Shown here: one piece after another, positions 1 to 6,008 of the stretch
Layout: the number at the start of each line of letters is the position of its first letter
How positions within the stretch are numbered: the stretch's first letter is position 1
Assembly: GCA_947478965.1 (NCBI GenBank)
Contig: CANJXW010000039.1
Coordinates: 1-6,008 of the forward strand
Length of the DNA: 6,008 bases
Direction of reading: 5' to 3'
Origin: Candidatus Nanopelagicaceae bacterium
GTDB taxonomy: Bacteria > Actinomycetota > Actinomycetes > Nanopelagicales > Nanopelagicaceae
Made by a program: the position numbers and the translations under genes
Notes under the pieces: generated by a model
Database searches by the model: none
The model's input: only the letters and a program-made list of their open reading frames with translations
Told to the model about the DNA's origin: nothing

Positions 1-1864
1 ATCAGATGGATCTGTTGAAGTCCATGATGATGGTCGCGGAATTCCTGTCGATAAAGAACCAAAGACTGGACTTACCGGCGTTGAAGTTGTCCTGACCAAG
101 CTCCACGCAGGTGGAAAGTTCGGTGGCGGATCCTATGCGGCATCTGGTGGTCTTCACGGCGTAGGTGCATCTGTAGTAAATGCACTTGCTGAGCGCCTTG
201 ATGCTGAGGTTGATCGCAATGGAAAAATTTATTGGATGTCATTTAAGCGCGGTGTTGCTGGCATCTTTGATGGCGATGGACCAAAGGCTCCCTTTACTCC
301 TCAATCAGGTCTGCGCACTATTGGAAAAGTTTCTGCAAAGGTCACAGGCACCCGTATCAAATGGTGGAGCGATCGCCAGATCTTCCTGAAAGAGGCAGAG
401 CTCGATATCGAAGATGTCTATTCGCGCGCTCGCCAAACGTCATTCCTTGTTCCTGGACTTACTCTGATTGTTAATGACAATCGCACCAAGACCGTTACAA
501 CACAAACTTTTTATCACAAGGGCGGAATCTCCGAATACTGCGAATTCCTGCAACCAGATGCTCCGATCGGTGATGTCATTCGCATCTACGGCACAGGTCA
601 TTATCAAGAGACAGTCCCTGTTCTCGATGACAAGGGCCATATGGTTTCAACTGAGGTCGAGCGCGATATGGAAGTTGATATTGCGATGAAATGGGGCGAT
701 GGTTTTGATACCACCCAGCGTTCATTTGTAAATATCATCGCAACCCCCAAGGGCGGAACTCATGTTCAAGGGTTCGAACGTGCGATCGTGAAGGCATTTA
801 ACGAAGCCCTTCGCAGTGCAAATATTTTAAAGAAGAATGAAGTAGATGTCATTAAAGATGACATCACAGAAGGCCTCACAGCCGTTGTAACGGTCCGTAT
901 GTCTGAACCTCAGTTTGAGGGACAGACCAAGGAAGTTCTCGGCACAGCGGCTGCTACAAAGATTGTGACCAATGTTGTCGCAGAGAAGATGAAAGAGTTC
1001 TTCTCTACAACGCGTCGTATTGATAAGGCCAACGGCCGTTTGATCCTTGAAAAGGTTGCAGCGGCATCACGTACAAGAATTTCAGCTCGAACGCATAAAG
1101 ATCTTCAGCGCCGCAAGAATGCACTCGAATCTTCAGCACTTCCAACGAAGCTCTCTGATTGTCGCTCTGAAGATGTCACACGTACTGAACTCTTGATCGT
1201 TGAGGGAGATTCAGCCCTTGGTACGACAAAGGCTGCCCGTAACTCAGAATTCCAAGCGATCTTGCCGATTCGAGGAAAGATTCTCAATGTGCAGAAAGCA
1301 TCGCTTTCACAGATGCTTGATAACAATGAATGTGCATCGATTATTCAAGTAATCGGCGCAGGTTCTGGAAAATCATTTGAACTTGCAGATGCTCGCTATG
1401 GTCGCATCATCTTGATGTCTGATGCAGATGTTGACGGCGCACATATCCGTTGTCTCTTGCTCACACTTTTATATCGCTACATGCGTCCAATGATCGATGA
1501 TGGCCGCGTCTTTGCAGCGATTCCTCCACTTCACCGTATCGAGCTTATGGGCAGCGGCGGCAAGAAGGGTGAATATATTTACACCTATTCAGATGACGAG
1601 ATGAAGAAAGTCACTGGAGACCTTACAAAAGCTGGCAAGAAGTGGAAAGAACCCATTCAGCGCTATAAAGGCCTTGGAGAGATGGATGCAGATCAGCTCC
1701 GTGAAACCACAATGGATCCAGCAGCACGCACACTTCGCCGCATCACAATCTCAGATGCTGCAGCTGCAGAATCTATCTTTGAGTTATTAATGGGTAACGA
1801 TGTTGCACCGCGCAAGGAATTTATTTCAACTGCAGAGATTGATCGCGACAGGATCGACGCTTAG
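1..1864 (+). CDS. parE: DNA topoisomerase IV subunit B (ParE), 5' end cut by the window
   Basis: ATPase subunit of the heterotetrameric type IIA topoisomerase that decatenates chromosomes. The reading frame is open from base 2, giving 620 visible residues. It begins inside the GHKL ATPase domain, just before the DDGRGIPVD nucleotide-binding motif (visible residues 9-17), so roughly the first 70-80 residues lie outside. Next come LHAGGKF (34-40) and the ATP-lid glycines SGGLHGVG (48-55). The transducer domain carries the QTK loop (308-310), whose Lys contacts ATP gamma-phosphate in the family. The TOPRIM domain has EGDSA (401-405, bases 1202-1216), PIRGK and the metal-binding DADVD (474-478, bases 1421-1435). 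QRYKGLGEM (553-561) marks the C-terminal part. All catalytic motifs are intact, and the projected length of about 690-700 fits actinobacterial ParE. GyrB is the alternative; the actinobacterial ParE-type ATP-lid wording and the nearby parC favour ParE. The downstream in-frame ATG at 236 is internal, not the start. Confidence 0.93.
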   Translation, partial: SDGSVEVHDDGRGIPVDKEPKTGLTGVEVVLTKLHAGGKFGGGSYAASGGLHGVGASVVNALAERLDAEVDRNGKIYWMSFKRGVAGIFDGDGPKAPFTPQSGLRTIGKVSAKVTGTRIKWWSDRQIFLKEAELDIEDVYSRARQTSFLVPGLTLIVNDNRTKTVTTQTFYHKGGISEYCEFLQPDAPIGDVIRIYGTGHYQETVPVLDDKGHMVSTEVERDMEVDIAMKWGDGFDTTQRSFVNIIATPKGGTHVQGFERAIVKAFNEALRSANILKKNEVDVIKDDITEGLTAVVTVRMSEPQFEGQTKEVLGTAAATKIVTNVVAEKMKEFFSTTRRIDKANGRLILEKVAAASRTRISARTHKDLQRRKNALESSALPTKLSDCRSEDVTRTELLIVEGDSALGTTKAARNSEFQAILPIRGKILNVQKASLSQMLDNNECASIIQVIGAGSGKSFELADARYGRIILMSDADVDGAHIRCLLLTLLYRYMRPMIDDGRVFAAIPPLHRIELMGSGGKKGEYIYTYSDDEMKKVTGDLTKAGKKWKEPIQRYKGLGEMDADQLRETTMDPAARTLRRITISDAAAAESIFELLMGNDVAPRKEFISTAEIDRDRIDA

Positions 1865-1872
1865 ACCGTCTT

Positions 1873-1910
1873 AGTACTTATCTAGTCAATACTGACTAGG
1901 TCGAAGTACT
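1873..1910 (+). terminator. Candidate hairpin terminator at the convergent parE / ABC-F junction
   Basis: Two nested inverted repeats start 8 bases after the parE stop. The outer arms are AGTACT at 1873-1878 and 1905-1910. The inner arms are CTAGTC at 1882-1887 and GACTAG at 1894-1899, around the loop AATACT. In a plus-strand transcript the inner stem extends by an A-U and a U-G pair (1880-1881 with 1900-1901), giving about 14 pairs broken by one small internal loop. Neither strand has a proper U-run after the stem (only CTTT on the plus side), so it is not a textbook intrinsic terminator. The extra wobble pair forms only in the parE-direction RNA, hence the strand given. The hairpin overlaps the last codons and stop (1882-1884) of the ABC-F gene. 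Confidence 0.4.
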
Positions 1911-3480
1911 CGTCTTTCCAAATATCTTCATCGCCATCTGGCAACAAGATCACGCGCTCTGGCTTAAGGGCTTGAACTGCGCCTTCATCGTGAGATACCA
2001 AGATAACTGAACCTTGATATTCACCAAGGGCTGCCAAGATCTCTGCGCGAGATGCTGGGTCTAAGTTGTTTGTTGGCTCATCAAGAAGAAGAACGTTTGC
2101 AGCTCCTACAACGAGAACAGCAAGAGCAAGACGTGTTCGCTCTCCACCACTAAGAACCTTGACAGGCTTATGAACATCATCGCCAGTGAAGAGGAAAGAA
2201 CCAAGAACGTTGCGGGCTTCTGGCTCGCGAATATCTGGAGTCGCGCTCATCATATTTTCAAGGATCGAGCGTTCGAAATCGAGTGATTCGTGCTCCTGCG
2301 CGTAGTAACCAATCTTGAGACCCTGGCCATGTACAACATGTCCAGTATCTGATTCGAGTTCGCCTGCAAGGATGCGAAGAAGAGTTGTCTTTCCAGCACC
2401 GTTAAGACCAAGAATCACAACGCGAGAACCCTTATCGATAATGCAACCGACATCGGTAAAGATTTCGAGTGATCCATAGGATTTAGAAAGTTCTTCACCG
2501 GCAAGGGGAGTCTTGCCACAAGGAGCAGGGGTAGGGAAGCGGAGCTTTGCGACCTTGTCGCTGACGCGGACATCTTCAAGACCGCTACGTAGCTTCTCTG
2601 CACGACGGAGCATGCCTTGGGCTGCAGTTGCCTTGCTCGCCTTAGCGCGCATCTTCTCGCCTTGCTTCTGCAGGATTTCAGCCTTCTTTTCAGCGTTGGC
2701 ACGTTCGCGCTTGCGACGATGCTCGTCTTGCTCGCGCTGTAGCAGGTACTGCTTCCAGCCCAAGTTATAGACATCGATCACGTTACGGTTTGCATCGATG
2801 TAGAAAACTTTGTTGACAACTGTTTCGATCAAGGCAACATCGTGAGAGATGATGACAAGGCCACCAGAATATTTAGCAAGATATTCACGGAGCCAGATAA
2901 CAGAATCTGCATCTAAGTGGTTCGTTGGCTCATCTAGGAGAAGCGTCTCTGCGCCAGAGAAAAGAATGCGGGCAAGCTCAATACGTCGGCGCTGTCCACC
3001 AGAGAGAGTGCCAAGTTCATTTCCAAATACTGCTTCTGTCACACCGAGTGATGTTGCAATCGCTTCTGCTTCTGCAGTGGCTGCATATCCGCCCGCTGCG
3101 CTAAATTCTGCTTCAACACGGGTATAGCGATCCATCGCCTTTTCAAGTGCTTCACCTTCAGTGGTCGACATTTCTTCTTCGACCATCTTCATACGGTGAG
3201 CAATCTGATCTAAGTCACGTGCCGAGAGAATGCGCTCGATAACTGTTCCGGTATCTTCACCACTTCGTGGATCCTGGGGGAGATAACCAATCTTTCCTGT
3301 GCGATTTACCGCCCCGCCAGCTGGAAGAGTTTCACCAGCGAGAACCTTTGCAAGAGTTGATTTGCCGGCGCCATTTCGACCGACGAAACCGATGCGATCT
3401 CCGTGGTTGATGCGCACAGTGACGCCGCTAACTAATAGGCGAGCTCCTGCACGTAATTCAAGGGCTTGTGTGGAGATCAT
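1882..3480 (-). CDS. ABC-F family ATPase (ribosome-associated, EttA/Uup-like)
   Basis: A 532-residue soluble protein with two ABC ATPase domains in one chain and no membrane segment, the layout of ABC-F factors that bind the ribosomal E site and act on stalled or initiating ribosomes. Domain 1 has Walker A GRNGAGKST (34-42), a short helical arm insert (about 92-130), signature LSGGQ (159-163), Walker B with catalytic Glu LLLDEP (180-185, E184) and H-loop SHD (212-214). A charged helical linker, about residues 240-305 and rich in K, R and E, matches the P-site tRNA-interaction region. Domain 2 has GLNGAGKTT (358-366), LSGGE (443-447), LLLDEP (464-469, E468) and SHD (496-498). Every catalytic residue is present. 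Start ATG at 3480 has GGGAG 10 bases upstream. It lies 42 bases after parC and is probably the last gene of that operon. Subfamily is not certain; a role in antibiotic resistance cannot be read from sequence, and a housekeeping translation factor is likelier. Confidence 0.93.
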   Translation of the reverse strand: MISTQALELRAGARLLVSGVTVRINHGDRIGFVGRNGAGKSTLAKVLAGETLPAGGAVNRTGKIGYLPQDPRSGEDTGTVIERILSARDLDQIAHRMKMVEEEMSTTEGEALEKAMDRYTRVEAEFSAAGGYAATAEAEAIATSLGVTEAVFGNELGTLSGGQRRRIELARILFSGAETLLLDEPTNHLDADSVIWLREYLAKYSGGLVIISHDVALIETVVNKVFYIDANRNVIDVYNLGWKQYLLQREQDEHRRKRERANAEKKAEILQKQGEKMRAKASKATAAQGMLRRAEKLRSGLEDVRVSDKVAKLRFPTPAPCGKTPLAGEELSKSYGSLEIFTDVGCIIDKGSRVVILGLNGAGKTTLLRILAGELESDTGHVVHGQGLKIGYYAQEHESLDFERSILENMMSATPDIREPEARNVLGSFLFTGDDVHKPVKVLSGGERTRLALAVLVVGAANVLLLDEPTNNLDPASRAEILAALGEYQGSVILVSHDEGAVQALKPERVILLPDGDEDIWKDEYFDLVSID

Positions 3481-3490
3481 TTGCCCTAGT

Positions 3491-3507
3491 CTCCCACAGC
3501 GTGGAAG
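3491..3507 (-). promoter_or_regulatory. RNA hairpin enclosing the Shine-Dalgarno sequence of the ABC-F gene
   Basis: Read on the minus strand, the parC / ABC-F gap contains CUUCCAC-GCU-GUGGGAG. It folds into a 7-bp stem (six Watson-Crick pairs and one U-G) with a three-base loop. The 3' arm contains GGGAG, the best ribosome-binding site for the ABC-F start, ending 10 bases before the ATG at 3480. The stem starts 15 bases after the parC stop. No U-run follows, so it reads as a translation-control or coupling element rather than a terminator. The pairing is directly visible; the regulatory role is inference. A weaker AGGG lies only 3 bases from the ATG. Confidence 0.45.
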
Positions 3508-3522
3508 TTAAGAGAAATTAGG

Positions 3523-5058
3523 TTAGGCAGCGCCGATTTTTGTGCGCCTAGGAGTCGCAAATGCCTTACCGACTGCTGTGAGTTCGGTTGAAACTTGCTT
3601 TCTAATATTCTCTTCGCTCTTGAGAAGAGCTTCAAGGGCTGCGATCGTTGTTTTGAGTTCTTTCTGCTCAGTTTCGAGTTCAAGGCGGCTCATCTTGGTC
3701 AAACGACGGAGAGGCATATCGAGAATGTAGGTCGCTTGCTCGTCATTGAGTTTGAAATCTTTGATGAGTGAAGCTTTTGCAGCAGGTGCATCATCGCTTC
3801 CACGAATGATCTTGATGACCTTATCGATATCGATAATCGCTTTAAGAAGGCCATCAACCATAGAAAGGCGGCCTTGCGCCTTTGCTTTGCGGAACTCTGA
3901 ACGACGACGAATGACCTCAATGCGGTGATCGATAAAGACCTGCAGGAGTTCCTTCAACCCAAGAGTCTGCGGACGACCCTTCACTAGCGCTACTGCGTTA
4001 ATCGCAAAGGCATCTTCCATAGGAGTGAGCTTGTAGAGCTGTTCCAGTACTTGCTCTGGCTCAAATCCATTTTTAAGTTCAATAACAACGTTGGTACCAG
4101 TCTGGCCATCGGTCAGATCGATGATGTCGCTAATGCCCTGAATCTTCTTCGCCTTAGCGAGATCGGCAATGCGCTCAACAACTTTCTCGGGTCCAATCGT
4201 GAAGGGAAGTTCTTTGATAACAATTCCCATTTTGCGAGAAGTTACCTTGCTAATTTCAATAGTTGCTCGGACTTTAAATGAGCCCTTACCTGTTGCATAG
4301 GCTTCACGAACGCCTTCAAGGCCAACGAGTTCTCCACCTGTTGGGAAATCTGGACCTGGAATAAATTTCATCAAAGCGTTAAGAGTCGCCTTTGGATTAT
4401 CAATGAGGTGCTTTGTTGCTGCAATGACTTCGCCTAAGTTGTGGGGAGCCATATTTGTCGCCATACCTACTGCGATACCTGCGCCGCCATTGACGAGCAA
4501 GTTTGGATAAGCAGCTGGAAGAACTTGTGGTTCAGCAATCTGGCCATCGTAGTTAGGCCCAAAGTCAACGGTATCTTCATCGGCTTCTGCAACCATCGCC
4601 ATGGCAGCTTGTGCCAAGCGCGCTTCTGTATAACGCATTGCAGCCGGACCTGAGTCGAGTGACCCAAAGTTTCCATGGCCATCGATAAGAGGAACCTGCA
4701 TTGAAAATGATTGAGCCATACGAACGAGTGCGTCGTAAATTGCAGAGTCACCGTGCGGGTGCAACTTACCCATTACTTCACCGACAACTCGCGCGCTCTT
4801 TACATGTCCGCGCTCTGGGCGAAGTCCCATCTCTGCCATCTGATGCAAGATGCGACGATGAACAGGCTTGAGTCCATCGCGAGCATCAGGAAGTGCGCGT
4901 GAGTAGATAACGGAATAGGCATACTCAAGAAAAGATTCAGACATCTCCGATGAGACATCGATATCTACGATCTTGCCTGGATATTCACCAGGTTTTGGAC
5001 CGGCTGGTTTCTTAGCCTTTGTTGCCACGCTCTTCTTTGCAGTTGCCATGGGGGGCAT
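3523..5058 (-). CDS. parC: DNA topoisomerase IV subunit A (ParC) lacking the C-terminal beta-pinwheel domain
   Basis: DNA breakage-reunion subunit, partner of ParE; 511 residues. After a lysine/alanine-rich tail (1-28) comes the winged-helix domain: FLEYAYSVIYSRALPDARDG (43-62), the HPHGDSAIYD helix (100-109) and catalytic Tyr143 in AMRYTEARL with Arg142 beside it. Quinolone-contact positions Ser105 and Asp109 are the sensitive-type residues. The tower follows, with the DNA-bending isoleucine (I195) in GGAGIAVGMATN, then the coiled coil and C-gate (about 365-500). The protein ends at PRRTKIGAA, where GyrA/ParC proteins normally enter a C-terminal domain of about 300 residues; actinobacterial ParC is usually around 800. 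No frameshift is evident, since ABC-F starts 42 bases later. ATG 5058 was taken; ATG 5049 is equally possible because neither has a clear Shine-Dalgarno. It lies 17 bases after the kinase gene, so it is probably co-transcribed. GyrA is the alternative name, but gyrase activity would need the missing domain. Confidence 0.92.
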   Translation of the reverse strand: MPPMATAKKSVATKAKKPAGPKPGEYPGKIVDIDVSSEMSESFLEYAYSVIYSRALPDARDGLKPVHRRILHQMAEMGLRPERGHVKSARVVGEVMGKLHPHGDSAIYDALVRMAQSFSMQVPLIDGHGNFGSLDSGPAAMRYTEARLAQAAMAMVAEADEDTVDFGPNYDGQIAEPQVLPAAYPNLLVNGGAGIAVGMATNMAPHNLGEVIAATKHLIDNPKATLNALMKFIPGPDFPTGGELVGLEGVREAYATGKGSFKVRATIEISKVTSRKMGIVIKELPFTIGPEKVVERIADLAKAKKIQGISDIIDLTDGQTGTNVVIELKNGFEPEQVLEQLYKLTPMEDAFAINAVALVKGRPQTLGLKELLQVFIDHRIEVIRRRSEFRKAKAQGRLSMVDGLLKAIIDIDKVIKIIRGSDDAPAAKASLIKDFKLNDEQATYILDMPLRRLTKMSRLELETEQKELKTTIAALEALLKSEENIRKQVSTELTAVGKAFATPRRTKIGAA

Positions 5059-5075
5059 TGTGCCAAGAAATGAGC

Positions 5076-5981
5076 CTAAATCGTTGTACCTACACGCGGT
5101 CTAGCTCCAACGATTGCAACACAATGGGCGGCAACGTTGGCGCCTGATGCCAAAGCCTTCTCTAAATCGCCATCGCGAACATAGGAGGCGATAAATCCAG
5201 CCGCAAAGGAATCACCTGCGCCCGTTGTATCGACAACCTTGGTTTTTACCGCTGATACTTCAACGGCGCTGCCATCTCGAGATTTTCCAAGAGCACCTTG
5301 TGCTCCGCGCTTAATGACAACAACCTTTACACGTTCGAGCAAAATATCGAGAGCTCGGTGCATATCTGCTTCTCCAGTGAGAAAGTTAGCCTCTTCTTCA
5401 TTTAGAAGAATGACATCCATCAATGAGATCCACGACTTCACTTCTTCAATATCAACGGCCATCATTCCGCCAACAGATGCCGGATCGAAGTAAATGGGAA
5501 TCGCTTTGAGATGAATTCGAGCGATCATCTCTTTGATTCCAGGAAGTGAGAGCGGATCAAGGGGGGAGTACCCCGACAGATATACGGCGTTAAATTCATG
5601 GAGCGCAGGCAGGTCGTTCAGTTTGAGCCCAGAGTTAGCCCCGTTGTCCGGAAACATTGTTCGCTCACCAGTTGGATCGACAAGGACTACGACAACACCT
5701 GAACGACCGTTATCTATAACAAGATTATTGTGTCGAACGCCGAGGGCGTTAAATTCTGTGACGATCGCAGAGCCGGCTAGGTCATCGCCGACATGGCCCA
5801 CAATCGTGGCGCGAGCATCTGTACGAGTAAGCCAAGCAGCAACATTTCCTGCAGCGCCTCCACCATGGGTAGAAATTTCTGCTGAGGTATCGCTTCCGTA
5901 ATTAATTTTATCGGGCATCACGGAAATCTTTGTAATGACATCAAGCATCACATCACCAATGCACAGAACCTGAGCAGTCAT
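5076..5981 (-). CDS. PfkB/ribokinase-family carbohydrate or nucleoside kinase
   Basis: Cytosolic kinase that phosphorylates a sugar or nucleoside hydroxyl with ATP; 301 residues from ATG 5981, a normal family length. Visible elements in order: IGDVMLD (8-14) with substrate-binding Asp14; the first PfkB signature GGGAAGNVAAW (40-50); VGDDLAG (64-70), part of the lid and dimer region; VLVDPTGERT (99-108); the NxxE metal/phosphate motif NEEE (194-197); and the second signature DTTGAGDSFAAGF (251-263), with the GAGD anion hole and catalytic base Asp257. The enzyme looks complete and active. Substrate is not fixed by these motifs; the style resembles actinobacterial kinases found next to pseudouridine-5'-phosphate glycosidase, so a pseudouridine-kinase-like role is possible but unproven. 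The frame stays open to the right edge through a TTG at 6008, but ATG 5981 fits the family N-terminus best. It is the first visible gene of the probable kinase-parC-ABC-F operon. Confidence 0.9.
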   Translation of the reverse strand: MTAQVLCIGDVMLDVITKISVMPDKINYGSDTSAEISTHGGGAAGNVAAWLTRTDARATIVGHVGDDLAGSAIVTEFNALGVRHNNLVIDNGRSGVVVVLVDPTGERTMFPDNGANSGLKLNDLPALHEFNAVYLSGYSPLDPLSLPGIKEMIARIHLKAIPIYFDPASVGGMMAVDIEEVKSWISLMDVILLNEEEANFLTGEADMHRALDILLERVKVVVIKRGAQGALGKSRDGSAVEVSAVKTKVVDTTGAGDSFAAGFIASYVRDGDLEKALASGANVAAHCVAIVGARPRVGTTI

Positions 5982-6008
5982 GTATTTATCTTTGCTTAGC
6001 AACCGCAA

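Noticed and set aside
236..1864. ATG at 236 as the true start of parE
   Set aside because: The same frame is open upstream to base 2 and encodes essential ATPase motifs (DDGRGIP, LHAGGKF, SGGLHGVG), so the gene is cut by the window rather than starting here.
2415..2774. 119-codon minus-strand ORF inside the ABC-F gene
   Set aside because: It lies in another frame of the linker and second ATPase domain, whose motifs are intact in the main frame; low-complexity Ser/Arg composition.
3486..3683. 65-codon minus-strand ORF across the parC stop, considered as a frameshifted ParC C-terminal domain
   Set aside because: It runs in another frame mostly over the parC coiled-coil region, ends before the ABC-F gene and shows no beta-pinwheel repeats or GyrA-box-like motif, so it does not rescue a lost domain.
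5533..5901. 122-codon plus-strand ORF
   Set aside because: It is antisense to the well-conserved kinase frame, is Ser/Arg/Pro-rich in the manner of a shadow frame and has no recognisable motif.
5982..6008. TTG at 6008 as the kinase start
   Set aside because: The ATG at 5981 places the conserved VLCIGDVMLD strand at the usual distance from the N-terminus; the extra nine codons look unconserved and simply reach the window edge.
1..6008. Mobile elements, CRISPR, toxin-antitoxin or defence genes
   Set aside because: No transposase, integrase, direct-repeat array or small-gene pair is seen; the window is filled by four housekeeping-type genes.

Overview
The window looks like a compact piece of a chromosome from a moderate-GC actinobacterium. 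The protein style of all four genes is actinobacterial: the ParE signature around LHAGGKFGGGSYAASGGLHGVG, the ABC-F that opens with an 'LELRAGARLL'-type strand, and the ParC stretch FLEYAYSVIYSRALPDARDGLKP. Base composition by eye is far below the GC of Streptomyces or Mycobacterium, and gaps between genes are short (17, 17 and 42 bases). This would fit a streamlined lineage such as the freshwater acI group (Nanopelagicales, Planktophila-like), but that placement is inference and was not tested by a search.

Layout. Bases 1-1864 (+) hold most of the B subunit of topoisomerase IV (ParE), cut at the left edge. It converges on a run of three minus-strand genes. In transcription order (right to left) these are a PfkB/ribokinase-family sugar or nucleoside kinase (5981-5076), the A subunit of topoisomerase IV, ParC (5058-3523), and a ribosome-associated ABC-F ATPase (3480-1882). 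The spacings suggest one operon. A hairpin sits at the convergent junction 1873-1910. Essentially the whole window is coding and no intergenic stretch exceeds about 42 bases.

Function. ParE and ParC together form the type IIA topoisomerase that separates linked daughter chromosomes. Here the two halves are encoded on opposite strands on either side of the ABC-F gene rather than in one operon. No mobile element, CRISPR array, phage gene, tRNA or rRNA is visible.

The most notable point is that ParC stops at 511 residues, right at the end of the catalytic N-terminal region. It has no beta-pinwheel C-terminal domain, and there is no room or remnant for one before the ABC-F gene. A second point is a 7-bp RNA hairpin that buries the likely Shine-Dalgarno sequence of the ABC-F gene. 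The window does not show an obviously new multi-gene system; the leads are variations on housekeeping genes.
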